DNA from: Thermomucor indicae-seudaticae
Taxonomy: Eukaryota > Mucoromycota > Mucoromycetes > Mucorales > Lichtheimiaceae
Length of the DNA stretch: 64,000 nucleotides
Assembly (NCBI GenBank): GCA_000787465.1
Contig: JSYX01000070.1
Span: forward strand, 1-64,000
Direction of reading: 5' to 3'
Part shown: positions 21,478-32,468 of the stretch, in pieces
How the letters are laid out: the number at the start of each line of letters is the position of its first letter
Numbering within the stretch: the stretch's first letter is position 1
Notes under the pieces: generated by a model
Seen by the model: only the letters and a program-made list of their open reading frames with translations
Databases searched by the model: none
Told to the model about the DNA's origin: nothing
Made by a program: the position numbers and the translations under genes

Positions 21478-23493
21478 TCAAACAGCTGTCTTTTCGCCTT
21501 GAGCTTTTTGGTATTCGAGCATCTGCTCGTCATTGCGGACGATATTGTCTTCTTCGACGTCGACACGGTCAGCCTTGTGATGGCAGAGGTAAAAGAGGAT
21601 AGTACAAGCGCCAGCTGCACAAGCGATACCGGTATACATCCAGACCAGTTTCGGGTCTTCGGCCACAGAGACCAGGGCGAACCCAAGGATGGAAGCAAAG
21701 CAGTTGGTGAGCAAGAAGAGGGCCATGACGATCGACTTCATAGACTGAGGTGCCTTCTTGTAGGCGTACTCAAGACCAGTGATGGACGCAAAGATTTCAG
21801 AGATGGCGATAAACACATAGGACGGGATCTGATAAGCAGCCGAGATCCAGTTCTTGCCGTCACCTTCCGTGGCTTCACTTGGGTATTCGTAGTACGGAGG
21901 ACTCCTGTAGATCATGGACTGGATGCCAGCCGTGTAGCCCCTAATAACACACAACAGTTAGTGAGCTACGCTTTTTTCTCCTATGCAAAGGAGAGAGAGA
22001 GAGCGACTTACATGGCGATAGCAGCAAAGAAGAAACCAAACGTGATACGCAGGATAGGGCGCATGTTGATACCGAGACGGCGAAGACCAGGGTACACGAT
22101 GCGATCCATCAGAGGAATGATAATGATCAAGGCGATGGGGTCAATGTTCTGCATGATATCGTTCGGCACATTGCCGGTTAGCATGGTACTGGCCTGGGAG
22201 ACGAGGTTGTTGGTCATCTGGGAGTAGCAGAGCCAGTAGATTGGGTACCAGCAGAACACAATGCAAGCACGGAACGTCCGCTTCAGTTCGTCAACGAAGA
22301 TATCGTCCCAAGTAGCCTTGGGCAGGAGGTCCGGGTGGTCGACCGCGAGATTCGACGGCTTGCAGGCCTCCAGACCGCCTTTGACTTTGAACATCGCATA
22401 GTAGAACAGCTTGCCAGCTTCCACAAACACCGAGCCACGGGGCGGAGTCTGTACGTAGCGTTTCCGACCGAGGACCACGACAATGATGCAAGGAATAAAG
22501 ACCAGCGTCGGCAGCAAAAACGCGGGCCAGAAACCGACGTTCTTTTCGAGTTCGGTCGTCGCAATCGCAGACAGCGATCCGATGTTGATGCCCCAGTAGA
22601 ACATGTTGAAAATCGTCTGGTAAGTCGCCTGGGGAGTCACAATCACGCGCTCGCCGCTCTTGAGCGTTCGCACAAACGGCGTCTTGCTACGGTACTGCTC
22701 CGCGACAAGGGGTGACACATTGGACTTGATGCCGCCAGTGCCCAAGCCAATGATGATGATCGCAACGATGTAGCCGGGGAAGGAGGAGCCGGCGCTGATG
22801 GCGGGAGGAATCGAGGTACAGGTCAAGATGATTAACCCAGTCATGTAGATACCGCTGAACAATAGAATCGTCTTGTATTTGCCGAGGTACTGGTCAGCAA
22901 TCACTGCACCAATAATCTAAAAGGAAATCCATTTAGTCTTCGTCGTCTTTCCCGACGCCTTTTCCATCGAGATATGTACCGGAGTAATATAGCACCAGAA
23001 CCTAACAGCATTGGATGATCAATAACAGAAAGTTCACAGGGTAGAAAGGAAGAACGGACTTACTGGAAAAAGGTGGTTAAAGCAGTAGCGGTTTGTTGAC
23101 CTTTGCCCATAGCACCAGGCTGGGCGGCAGGATCTGAGAGAGAGGGGAATTGGATTAGGTTGCGTGGTAGCAGTGGCAATCATACGGATTGAACTCACAT
23201 TCGCCGGGGTCAGGATATTGGATGTAGTTCTGGAAGGGACCACTGAGACCGTAGTAAGTGAATCGTTCGCAGAACTCAATCAGGATGACGAGATAGGCGG
23301 AGTAAGGGATCTTGTCAGACACTTCGCGTAATTGTTTCCAATCTTCTTCTGTCGGCTCCGGTCCTTCGACTTCGAAATCGGTAGCAGCAGCTGCGGCTTT
23401 GGATGTGGGTTCGACAGACTCATAATCCTCGATATGTTCCTTTAATGAAGAAACACCTGAGCCAGTCTCCTGTTTTTCGGTTTTCTCATCCAT
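21478..23493 (-). CDS. PTR2: PTR2-type proton-coupled di/tripeptide transporter (POT family)
   Basis: A plasma-membrane importer of di- and tripeptides. The start MDEKTEKQETGSG gives a long acidic cytosolic N-terminus, followed by the POT signature around IEFCERFTYYGLSGPFQNYI. Exons join as PGEYPAAQPGAMGKGQQTAT, FFQFWCYITP and IIGAVIADQYLGKYKTILLF. Further fungal PTR2 blocks are GTGGIKSNVSPLVAEQY, TIFNMFYWGINIGSL and IPSYVFIAISEIFASITGLE near the C-terminus. About 12 hydrophobic helices can be traced. The last intron follows FFAAIAM near 22008. The C-terminal tail is hydrophilic and ends EKTAV. A minus-strand TATA box is about 70 bp upstream. Confidence 0.93.
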
Positions 23494-23561
23494 CCCCGCC
23501 CGGCGGTATGTATTACGAGGGTAAAGCGAAAAGAGAAGGGAAGAAGAAATTGCTGAAACAA

Positions 23562-23572
23562 TTATATATAAA
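23562..23572 (-). promoter_or_regulatory. TATA box of PTR2
   Basis: TATATATAAT read on the minus strand, about 70 bp before the PTR2 ATG. Confidence 0.5.
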
Positions 23573-23826
23573 TCACCGAGCCGCACATCCGTCAAAGCTC
23601 GCACCAATGGAGCTGGAAAATTTTTTTAACCTTTGAAGCGCCGTTCTACTTTTCTAGTGTTCTTCTTTTTCGTCTTCTCGTCTGGCATAGGCATACCCAC
23701 TTGCTCTCTCAGTCAGCAAGATATATATTGGCAGTCGCAGCCTTGTTTATTTGTTGCTATGGAGATTGTCATGTCTTGCATCGGCAAATAACCGTTTTCA
23801 GACATATTCCTTAATTAAGGAATAAT

Positions 23827-24359
23827 TTATCCGTGGGAAACGTGGCAACCCCGCTTATCTTTTTTTTTCCACGGTCCATTTTTACCCGATTGAGGAACAA
23901 GGGTCAGATGCTCCTCCTCTGATGATGAAACCGGTTTGCCCAAAGTAGTCTTGGAGTCAATAAGAAAAGACTCATCATCCATAGAGCTAACGTGCGTAGA
24001 ACAGCAAAGAATAACTGTCTATTGTCTCAATTTTTTCTCAACAAGAGAATCGTTTTCTTTACGTCCCTGATATGGTTTTCGGACCTTTCCGGGCTGTCGC
24101 GTGATGCGTCTTCTAAATCAAGCAATTTTGATTGGACAAGGAGATGCAAAAAATCAGTGATAAAGGTCTGGGGAATTGCTGCCATTGGTTGGATAAGCTC
24201 ATAAACCGTCGGGATGAAGTTGAACATCGGACAGCCTTGAAAAACACCGTGTGTTTCATCTTCTGATTTGCGCTTATGAAAAGTCTCTTTGGTACTGCTG
24301 ACTAAGCCCTCTTTGGCGTCTGTATAGCTTGTTCGGCACACGTTTAAACTCGTATCCAT
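23827..24359 (-). CDS. hypothetical protein, two exons
   Basis: Not recognised. From ATG at 24359 (MDTSLNVCRTSYTDAK) the frame runs to a GTAAAG donor after NHIRD. A 44-base intron (ending ..ACAATAG) joins it exactly in frame to TVILCCSTHVSSMDDESFLI, then SSSEEEHLTL and a Lys-rich end (PWKKKDKRG) with TAA at 23827-23829. The total is about 162 residues. An in-frame ATG also lies at 24383. It is soluble, with one moderately hydrophobic block (NFIPTVYELIQPMAAIPQTF). A similar start region occurs at 28777. The exon join supports a real gene. Confidence 0.45.
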
Positions 24360-24544
24360 TATGCTACCCAAATAGAACGACAATTAACGACGTACAGAAC
24401 TGCGTGTTGAAACAATTATTTCTCCCAGCTTTTGGACAGACGACGACGTAATGTTTTGTAGATACGACCATTGAGTACTCCAAGATAACTTATGAGAGCG
24501 CTGCGGTATTGAATCGCACATACAGTTTTCGGAGGAGAAGCACT

Positions 24545-25525
24545 TATAGCGTGGGATGACTATATAGTGGGCACGTACCAGGCGACATTTGGAAGTGTAT
24601 TATCACAAATTGAAGAAGCACAAGGTTTCCCATCGGCAAAAGAACCAGAAGGATCAAGGGAAACCTCTTTGCATAAAGCGTGCGTGTGCACTGGAGGGGC
24701 CATATCGGAATACAGAGATTCTCGGAAAGTGCAAGTCTTACGGGCGTGCCAGCGTCCATGGGATTTGAACGGTATGTGTATGAAGAGGAAGCCGTTTGGG
24801 CAGACTTCCGTCGGCTTATTCCGTAAGCACTTTTAAAGGTCAACTCTCACTCTCGTCCTATAGGACGCAACGTCCAATCGGATGACTATGGCACATGATG
24901 GAAGGTGCCCCAATTCAGCCAGCGGGCAATGACGCTTGCTTGCTCAGGCATTGTAAGTGTGGCGTGCAATATCTTGTTTTTCTGATCCTACTTTTGGCAT
25001 TTGCAACGATTGCAGGCAGTGACCCACTTTCATGCATCCAACTCCTAGGAAACAGATTTTTTCCAGACATTTGCCTGCGGATGGCGAAGGGCGGTCAAGC
25101 CCTATTCCCAGATGAAAGAGTTAAGATGGGCTATGCACTACTGAAACCAAACCTAGAAGCAAACGGAGGCTTGACATTGTGCATCCTACTTTGTCAAACT
25201 CAAATGTGCCGTCGGTAAAGCTGAAGATCGTGCGTACAGTGACTCGTTATATACGACTCCAGCAGTTTGACCGAGGCCAGCTTACGCACATTTTCACTTC
25301 AAGACTACTACGGCTTACATAATTTCAGGGTCTTAAGCTTTTACCGGATACGGAAAGCAGTAATGGTTCCTCCTTTGGGACTTTTAACATGGAACGCGGA
25401 GAGCGCATTTGGTGCCACGTTGCATCAATGGAAAATGAAGAATGATGGTACAGCAAGGGGGGACACGTGTTTAAACTGCTAAAGACGGGTGCGCCAGTTT
25501 ATATCTGTTTGAGGCAGGTTATAAG
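24545..25525 (+). pseudogene. decayed coding stretch of unknown family
   Basis: Several protein-like blocks follow each other in shifting frames with intron-like joins: VLSQIEEAQGFPSAKEPEG; PASMGFERYVYEEEAVWADF then GTAAGC; QFSQRAMTLACSGI, intron (GTAAGT..TTGCAG), AVTHFHASNS; TDFFQTFACGWRRAVKPYSQ; and FNMERGERIWCHVASMENEE. Stops (TGA, TAG) interrupt frames where the protein reading clearly continues. I cannot name the family. It may be a host gene or a transposon-derived gene. Confidence 0.4.
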
Positions 25526-25563
25526 GAAAGTACTCTACACACGCAAAAAGCTAGATAGGTTAG

Positions 25564-27065
25564 TTAAAGATAGTTGAGGAGCTTGCAGCTGCCACCCTCG
25601 TAAATGTCAACATGGGTGATGCCGTGCTTCTTGTCCAGTAACTTGTAATAGTCTTGCTCATAGACGTAAAAGTCGATATGATGCGATGTGAAACTCCAGC
25701 TTTGATCTATGACACGCGCGGTTAATTAACCCCATTGGTAGTAATGGCCAAATTTGTGTGAACGAACCGTCAACAAGCAGGCAACCATTGTGCTTCTTGT
25801 TGGTGCCAGGCAGTGTCCAGCCTTTCAAGGCTGGGACATAAATCTTGGTGCCCTTGGGAATGTCATTGGCAGCAATGGTCACGAAAGGGCGTAGAGCAGA
25901 ACCGTAAGCTAAAGATACATGTATACTGAGCAACCCCTACTCGATTCCATTTCCTTTTAGAGTTTCTTTGTGATTTACCAGTGATGCCATAGGGCTCCTC
26001 ACTACGATTAATGGTCTCAAAGCACTTGTAGCCCGAGCAAGAGCAGCCGCCGAGGTTGACAATCTGGTTCCCGACAACGCCCGTGCCTTCCATGACCAGG
26101 GCGTCTGCATAGTTCTCACTGACCTTGGCAATGGTTTTGCCACTGCAAGTCTTGATGCTGACCTTCTTGCCACCCGTGTAATCATTCTCATGGGCAATCC
26201 AGTAATAAGTGAACACAGCCTGAGTTTGCATCTTCTTTCGCTTCTCGGTACCAGAGGACTTGGAGGTAAGGCTAGTGACCTTGGAGAGGATCGAATCATC
26301 GTCATTGTCGCTTTCCTTGCTGCTCGAAGAAGAGGAGCCGGCCTTGACACAATACTTTTTGCCGTTGTCAAGGTTGTCGCAGGTACCGCGATGGACCTTG
26401 GGATTCAGGTCATAAAAGTCATTGAGCGAAATGCCGTACTTTTTAGAGAGCGACACGCAGGTATCAGAGCCACTAACTAGAATCAAGGGTGAGTACAATT
26501 GCATACGAATTGGAAGAAAAAACAAGAAGAATTACGCATACCGGTGTGATACTGGGCGCACGAAGAAGCAGAAGACGAGGATGAAGAGGAAGAAGAAGAG
26601 CCTTCCTTGACACAGTACTTCTTGTTGATGTGCAAGTTGCTGCATTGGCTGTTGATCTGCGAGTTCAAGTCCATAAATTCGCTCGTGGTAAGGCCATAGT
26701 CCTTGGCGATGGCCTGGCAGGTGTCGCCCTGTTTGACTAATTGGGAGTGTCCTATCAGTTAAGGCACCTCGCTGGGTAAACGTTGGTTGCTTGATTTTAC
26801 CAGTGTAATATTCGGCGCAGCTGGTACCACGTTTTCTGAGCGAGATCATTTTCGAGGCAATGTCCACAGGCTCGTCGACAAGTACAAAGTCGTTCTCGGG
26901 CTCATCCTCGTTGTCGAAAGCGGCGAGGTAATTGGCGGAAATCTTGATCGGTTCGCCCTTAACACCGTGCACCACCGCAATATTGTTGGTAACCGTCAAT
27001 GGCTCAGCATTCACGAGGGCAAAAAGGCCCATGGCAACCAAAGAAAGTGCTTGTTGGAGAAGCAT
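25564..27065 (-). CDS. secreted LysM protein with C-terminal 3D (double-psi barrel) domain
   Basis: LysM modules bind chitin or peptidoglycan; 3D domains are found in lytic transglycosylase-like enzymes. The start MLLQQALSLVAMGLFALVNA is a classic signal peptide. After a propeptide-like region and SLRKRGTSCAEYYTG come two LysM modules (KQGDTCQAIAKDYGLTTSEF..KKYCVKEG and GSDTCVSLSKKYGISLNDFY..GKKYCVKAG) linked by Ser runs. The C-terminal part has TYYWIAHENDYTGG, YADALVMEGTGV, NDIPKGTKIYVP and, across the last intron, CLLVDDQSW then SHHIDFYVYEQDYY, the Asp-rich signature of 3D domains. It ends GGSCKLLNYL. About five exons. A TATA box lies about 165 bp upstream. Cell-wall remodelling or defence against bacteria is an inference. 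Confidence 0.85.
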
Positions 27066-27229
27066 TGCTCAAGAACCTATTGTTACACGTCGAGATAACG
27101 ACAGCGCCTGACCGCTGCAAGATAGTAGTAAAGAAGAAGGGAAAGGAAGGGGAAGGGGATCCTTTTGTTTCTTCTTTGGGTTAATAAGAAGAAGCGTTGT
27201 CAAGGGGGAAAATGGATGGAGGTACCGGG

Positions 27230-27236
27230 TTTTATA
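27230..27236 (-). promoter_or_regulatory. TATA box of the LysM-3D gene
   Basis: TATAAAA on the minus strand, about 165 bp before the ATG at 27065. Confidence 0.45.
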
Positions 27237-28558
27237 CAAGCAGCTATGAGCGGTCGTGGTTCCAGGTGGCACAAGCATAGATTGGCATTTGCAACCTTGT
27301 GTCCCCCATTTACTGAGTTCCGCTCCTTCTAATCTGTGGCACCTCAGCCCGCCCAAAATGTTATCCGTTGTCGTGAATTATCTCTTCTTTTCTGGTATTC
27401 AGTACACCAGTCAATTAATGATATGCATGGATCTGGCACAGCTCATCATAAGACCACACCCACTGAACTTGTATCTGTGCTGTTATGCTTATCCGTTGTA
27501 TGTCTGTGCCCCGGGTACCTCTCGCAAAACGTTTTTTAACGACCGAAGTAGTCTTCTTTCCTAACTCGTGTAACCAATGAATGATACGGGTTCCTTTTCC
27601 AAAGGACGCGTAATTCCTACAGATACCTCGTTCTGTCCAATGACTTTGATTGCAGCGACTACATATGCAAAAGCTCCTCCACTCTGACATCTTTTGTCGT
27701 TGCAGAAAACTGTCCTATCTGTTGCCTTCATTTGTTATGCTTTTTGGATCCACACATAAGCCAATGAATTTCCTGCTGCTTAGCAATTACATCTTTTGCT
27801 TGTTACTGTTCATCCCCTTTTTTCCCATTATTTTCGGCAAGTTTTCCCGTTTGGCGCATCTGTAACGTCGATCCACGGAACGGCGCGTTTCATTATCATC
27901 TGGGCTATATAAACCTCCCTTTATATGCTACAACCGTAGGGCATCATACTGTCAGGAGGTAGCAAGGCAGACTCCATCATCTGTGGTGTCAAACAAGCCA
28001 AACATCAAGCTTGCAAGTCGCGTTCTATGCAGAAATGCGCCAAACGACTTTCGTCATTGATCTTTACAGGCAAATGGGCTCCTTCGGCAAGAAGTATCGA
28101 TACTTGGCACACACTGAAAGTTCGGTTTCCGATTACCATGCATGTTGTTACCATACCTTGAAACACAAGCGTGTTGCTTTTGCGACAAACTGAGCGTTCG
28201 GAAAAGTCTAATCGAATTTGCTATTTAGCATTGATTAATTAACCGTAAAAAGCATGACACGGCAAACCGTGTATCGTGGTACGCGTCCAATTGACGTCGT
28301 TCAGCTAGCATTGACGGTATTTGAAATCCTTCACAGTTAATTAACGACTGTTCGGAAACGGCGAAATAGAGCAAAGCACAGAAGTTGGAATGGACACTGG
28401 GCACAGATCACTGTTCATTCGGGACATTACACACGCATGTAAAGCAGTAGTCAACACGAAACCTTGTATCCATGGAGACATTCCGATTCAAAAAGTCAGG
28501 TACACATTGCCATAACACCGTCTATCTCAGATCTGGCAGGCTAATCGGCTTCCCAGAA
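27237..28558. other. no supported gene
   Basis: Several short open frames without motifs. AT-rich near 28200-28350. Confidence 0.45.
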
Positions 28559-28777
28559 TCAATGGAGTGATCGTGTCGAAAAGTCTGGATAAGGGGTACA
28601 TTTGGTTGGGTAAACGGCGACACCTGAGGTTTCATAAAGTGCGGCGGTTTTGGTAACTTGCTTCAAAAAAGACGACGGCACAGCGACCATTCGCGTACTT
28701 TTGTCTCCTCGGCTTATGTGTCGCCCTGATGCTGGCCAGCTGACCGTTTCCGCGTCAGTTACAGTATTCGGATCCAT
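28559..28777 (-). CDS. small hypothetical ORF, possible relative of the 24359 gene
   Basis: 72 residues from MDPNTVTDAETVSWPASGRH to the stop, with no known motif. The sequence around its ATG (TATTTGGTAGCTCAATGGAT) closely matches that of the 24359 gene (TATTTGGGTAGCATAATGGAT), and TDAE/TDAK lies shortly after both starts. This suggests a diverged duplicate, possibly truncated. Confidence 0.25.
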   Translation of the reverse strand: MDPNTVTDAETVSWPASGRHISRGDKSTRMVAVPSSFLKQVTKTAALYETSGVAVYPTKCTPYPDFSTRSLH

Positions 28778-28901
28778 TGAGCTACCAAATAATAATGGGC
28801 CTGTTATTCGCTGTGGTGGGTAAGGTTATAAACAGTTATAACATTTTTTTAGATTCTAAAGAATATGCATATATAGTTTCCACGTGGAAGAGGATCTCTT
28901 G

Positions 28902-29381
28902 ATGGAAGTTTATCACAAAATCAAAGTTGTTCAGGGACATCGAAGACTCCTCCAACAAGAGCGTAAAAAACCTTCCTCTTCTTCCACAAAAAAGCCGCCC
29001 ATGTTGGGGTCGAACGAGACTTTGTTATCTCAACCATCACCTATAAGGAAACCAACAGAGCGCTTATATACCGATTCACCCATTCGACCCAGATACAGTA
29101 CCCAAGACGATGACGCTGACGCAATCTGGAACTGGTCACCGGACCATCCACTCGCATCATCCACTCCCATACATCGATCTCTGATCAACAGCGACGCAGG
29201 AAGTCAGCATGGTTCGCCGCTACGTTTTCCGGTCACGAGACAACAACCCTTGGAAACCATGGATAGCGACGATATAGGGTTTGATGGTGATTCTGCCTTC
29301 GACCACATTGATTTTGATGCCATGGAGATGGATGCGATAGAAACTTTGAAACAAGGCAAAAAAAGATCATGGGATGATTGA
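28902..29381 (+). CDS. hypothetical acidic protein with SP-rich linker
   Basis: About 159 residues from MEVYHKIKVVQGHRRLLQQE. It has Ser/Pro sites (SQPSPIRKP, TDSPIRPRY) that suit proline-directed kinases, an acidic second half (MDSDDIGFDGDSAFDHIDFD) and a basic patch KQGKKRSWDD at the end. The frame stays open upstream to an AG at about 28877, so a 5' exon may be missing from this model. Likely nuclear, by composition only. Confidence 0.45.
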   Translation: MEVYHKIKVVQGHRRLLQQERKKPSSSSTKKPPMLGSNETLLSQPSPIRKPTERLYTDSPIRPRYSTQDDDADAIWNWSPDHPLASSTPIHRSLINSDAGSQHGSPLRFPVTRQQPLETMDSDDIGFDGDSAFDHIDFDAMEMDAIETLKQGKKRSWDD

Positions 29382-29974
29382 TTCATGTGATGCTGGATTT
29401 ACGACGTTTGAGATATCCTTCTATCCAGGCGCTGAAGACCTGTGATGAGACACTAAGAAAACTGATCTTCGAGCTAAACGAATTTGAGACTTCAATCAGA
29501 ATGAGTTTTGGCACAAGCGACTTTATATAAGACAGGAGATACTTTCCTGGCAACGGTGTTCTATCTGAAGTTTGTTTCCTGTACCTGACTTCTTTGAAGA
29601 AGTTAGCTCAGATCTGTGCTCTGCCTTCGAGCGTCATAGTATCCACGTCATCAAACCTGACAGACCGTTCCAATAACGATCAGTTTGAAGTGGATCAACG
29701 AGATATCACATTAACTTTGCCATAGTACTGTGCCAGCTCCTTATATACGGATGTCCTGTGTTATCCAACTTGCCAAGGCACCACAGCCACAAACATCAGC
29801 AAACGAAGCTCATTGGAAGCTAGTCTTCAGCTATTCGCCATACTCCCTCTAAATTCTTTGGATTCTGTGCCATGAGCTATCGAGGCCAGTTCCCGGTTAC
29901 GCTGTGAGCACAAGTCGTGCGGTCTTGTCGCTTCCAGAAACCGAAAAATTAAACATTTTTCTCCTCCACTCCCA
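29382..29974. other. no supported gene
   Basis: 593-bp spacer holding the 3' end of the acidic gene and the NME6 promoter. No motif stands out. Confidence 0.5.
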
Positions 29975-30623
29975 ATGAGTCGACAGGTTTTTGCAACTTC
30001 CACGAAACTGACATTGGCATTGCTCAAACCGGACATTTGCGCTGACCCAGCATTGCCTCCCAAGATTTATGCAGCCATTGAATCGCGTCAGTTGGAAATC
30101 GTTAAGAAACGGTCTGTCTTTTGGACAAACGCGGAAGCAGGAGCATTCTACGCTGAGCATAAGGGCAAGTTCTTCTATGAGCGACTTTGCGGTTACATGA
30201 CTAGGTAAAGAGAAAAGAAAGAAAGAAAGAAAAACAATGCCAACTTGAAGTAACACATGGTTGCTCAGTGGCCCCTTTGAAGCGTTAATTTTGGCTTCGC
30301 CCAACGCCATCAAGGACTGGAGAAGCCTCATCGGACCGACCCATCCAGTGCGGTAATAGAAAAAGAGACCATAAACGAGCGAGCTAAAAATAACAGACAT
30401 TTATAGGGCACGGATACATCAACCTGATACATTGCGTGCATTATATGGTTTGACCGACACCAGAAATTCTTTTCACGGATCAGGTATGTAAGTAGCACTC
30501 GAGAGATAAAAGAAAATGATTGCTAAAAGTAATCTAGATTCAGACGAGACAGCTCGCGCAGAAATCCGGTTTTTCTTTCCTGAATTTGACATTGATGCGT
30601 GGCATTCGCAAACGCAAAATTAA
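29975..30623 (+). CDS. nucleoside diphosphate kinase, NME6 type
   Basis: Transfers gamma-phosphate between nucleoside triphosphates through a phospho-His. Four exons (29975-30204, 30269-30352, 30407-30483, 30538-30623) give 158 residues. Key blocks are LTLALLKPDICADP, GKFFYERLCGYMTSGPFEAL, AIKDWRSLIGPTHPVRARIH, and GLTDTRNSFHGSDS with the catalytic His. The RxxIG/PT step and the end EIRFFFPEFDIDAW match NME6-like NDKs (often mitochondrial) better than the short Ynk1 form. All splice sites are GT..AG and preserve frame. Confidence 0.92.
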
Positions 30624-30722
30624 GCGAGGCCGATTTGTGTTCCGTCGGGACTTTAATTGATGATGACGCGTTGATGGCCTCGACACTTTAGACCTTTCTC
30701 TCATCTTGGCTTGTTGTCGACA

Positions 30723-31647
30723 ATGAACCCAGAGTAGTATGTAGTGATCCCTTTTTTACAATTGCCTTTTAGCCATCGATTTTTTGGAGGGAAAAATAAG
30801 AGATGAGCTCTTGGCAATTGCCATGGTTAGGCTTATGAACTGACATTTCTTGTATTAAAGCGATTATTTGTTCAAGCTGCTGCTGATTGGCGATTCCGGT
30901 GTGGGCAAATCCTGCCTCTTGCTGCGTTTTGCGGACGATACCTATACAGAGAGTTACATTTCGACAATCGGTGTTGACTTTGTATGTCACCGAGAGAGAC
31001 ACCCGATAAAGTAAAACCGCCTAACGGCTTGATGCAACCCTTTAGAAAATCAGAACCATCGAATTGGAAGGCAAGACGGTGAAGCTGCAGATTGTAAGAT
31101 TCACGTTTGTTTCTGTGTGCGGCTGCCGAAACTCATGATGGACTATAGTGGGACACCGCAGGTCAAGAACGTTTCCGCACTATCACATCGTCGTACTATA
31201 GAGGTGCCCATGGTATCATTGTCGTATACGACGTTACGGATCAAGACACTTTCAACAATGTCAAACAATGGCTGCAAGAGATCGATCGGTATGCAGCGGA
31301 GGGTGTAAACAAGCTGTTGGTCGGCAACAAGAGTGACATGACTGATAAGAAGGTTGTGGACACGGAACAAGCCAAGGTGAGGAGGGATGATAGATAGACT
31401 AAAGAGCAAGTTCCAGTGTTATTGACGGTTTGTTCACCATTAGGAAATGGCTGACTCCTTGGGCATACCCTTCCTTGAGACGTCGGCAAAGAATGCTAGC
31501 AACGTAGAACAAGCCTTCTTAACAATGGCCAAGCAAATTAAAGACAGAATGGGTACAACCATGCAGCAGCAGCAGCAGCCAAAGTCTACCGTCAAAGTAG
31601 GTCAGGGTGCAGCTGTTCAGCCCAAGCAGTCTGGTGGATGCTGCTGA
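30723..31647 (+). CDS. YPT1: Ypt1/Rab1 small GTPase
   Basis: Controls ER-to-Golgi traffic and autophagy. Exons: 30723-30736, 30861-30981, 31046-31093, 31149-31376 and 31444-31647. [20 protein letters not shown] shows the tiny first exon joined to the P-loop (GDSGVGKS). The effector region [20 protein letters not shown], switch [27 protein letters not shown] and ETSAK are all intact. A Gln run and the double geranylgeranylation end GGCC complete it. It starts 99 bp after the NME6 stop on the same strand; with promoter space this small, the two may share transcription signals. Confidence 0.97.
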
Positions 31648-31740
31648 AGCTCCTAAATCTTTCTTTTCCTTTTGCACTTCTGACATTCTCCCTTCGTTTG
31701 ATCCCTTTTTTACGCATTCTTTCTCCCCCGCTTACACGTT

Positions 31741-31746
31741 AATAAA
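31741..31746 (+). terminator. YPT1 polyadenylation signal
   Basis: AATAAA 94 bp after the YPT1 stop, preceded by a long pyrimidine tract and followed by T-rich sequence. Confidence 0.5.
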
Positions 31747-32032
31747 CTCTTTATGGGTTCTTTTGAAATTTCAGATTGAGTGACACATTACTGAATATCA
31801 AATGTCACGTAGAACAAGATCTTGAATGTTTGCTGATCCGCGTTATATAGGCTTTGTACTGAGATTTTGCAGGAATGTGCGTAGTAATTTGCGCAAATAC
31901 GATAAAATAATTTTTAGTCCAGAGACGAAGGCAATTTGAAATAAATGCCGTGTTGAGATGAAGATGCTTGTAGGTTCGAAAATAGAGAAAAGGAACAAGT
32001 TATGTAAACTACAGCATGATTTCTCTGCTTAC

Positions 32033-32326
32033 ATACACTCTTTCCAGGAAGTAATTTCGTCCCCCAATGAAAGTTGATGTCGCATTCTCGCAAGTGTGAA
32101 TTTCGCATAAGCGTTTTCAGCCTCAGCTTTCCTCCTTCCTACCACACCGTATAGAATCTGACTCGCGGTCTCTCTCGCGAGGCATATTGCACAAATACTG
32201 TGTGTACGAACTTACCGTTTCAAGAGCATACTGCTCCTCGTCAACGACATAGTCCATGGGCTCAGGCCTGCCATGCTCATCGACGACAGTGCCTTGCCCA
32301 TCTTCGCAGAAAAATTGAACGCTCAT
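32033..32326 (-). CDS. unidentified gene fragment, two exons
   Basis: ATG at 32326 opens MSVQFFCEDGQGTVVDEHGR, then PEPMDYVVDEEQYALET and a clean GTAAGT donor near 32213. The next minus-strand coding-like piece (AEAENAYAKFTLARMRHQLS, GDEITSWKE) lies in the left repeat arm. No convincing continuation was found below 32033, so this is a fragment. The family is not recognised. Confidence 0.3.
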
Positions 32327-32468
32327 GTTGCAATGTGAGACTTCGAGTGTACGGTGTGGTAGGAAGGAGGAAAGCTGAGGCTGAAAACGCTTATGCGAAA
32401 TTCACACTTGCGAGAATGCGACATCAACTTTCATTGGGGGACGAAATTACTTCCTGGAAAGAGTGTAT
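32033..32468. repeat. perfect 119-bp inverted repeat with 198-bp spacer
   Basis: Left arm 32033-32151 and right arm 32350-32468 are exact reverse complements by eye over the whole length. Each arm contains the same protein-like segment (KAEAENAYAKFTLARMRHQL, then SLGDEITSWKE), read outward on opposite strands. The spacer holds a minus-strand start MSVQFFCEDGQGTVVDEHGR followed by a GTAAGT donor. An RNA across it would fold into a long hairpin. Confidence 0.9.
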
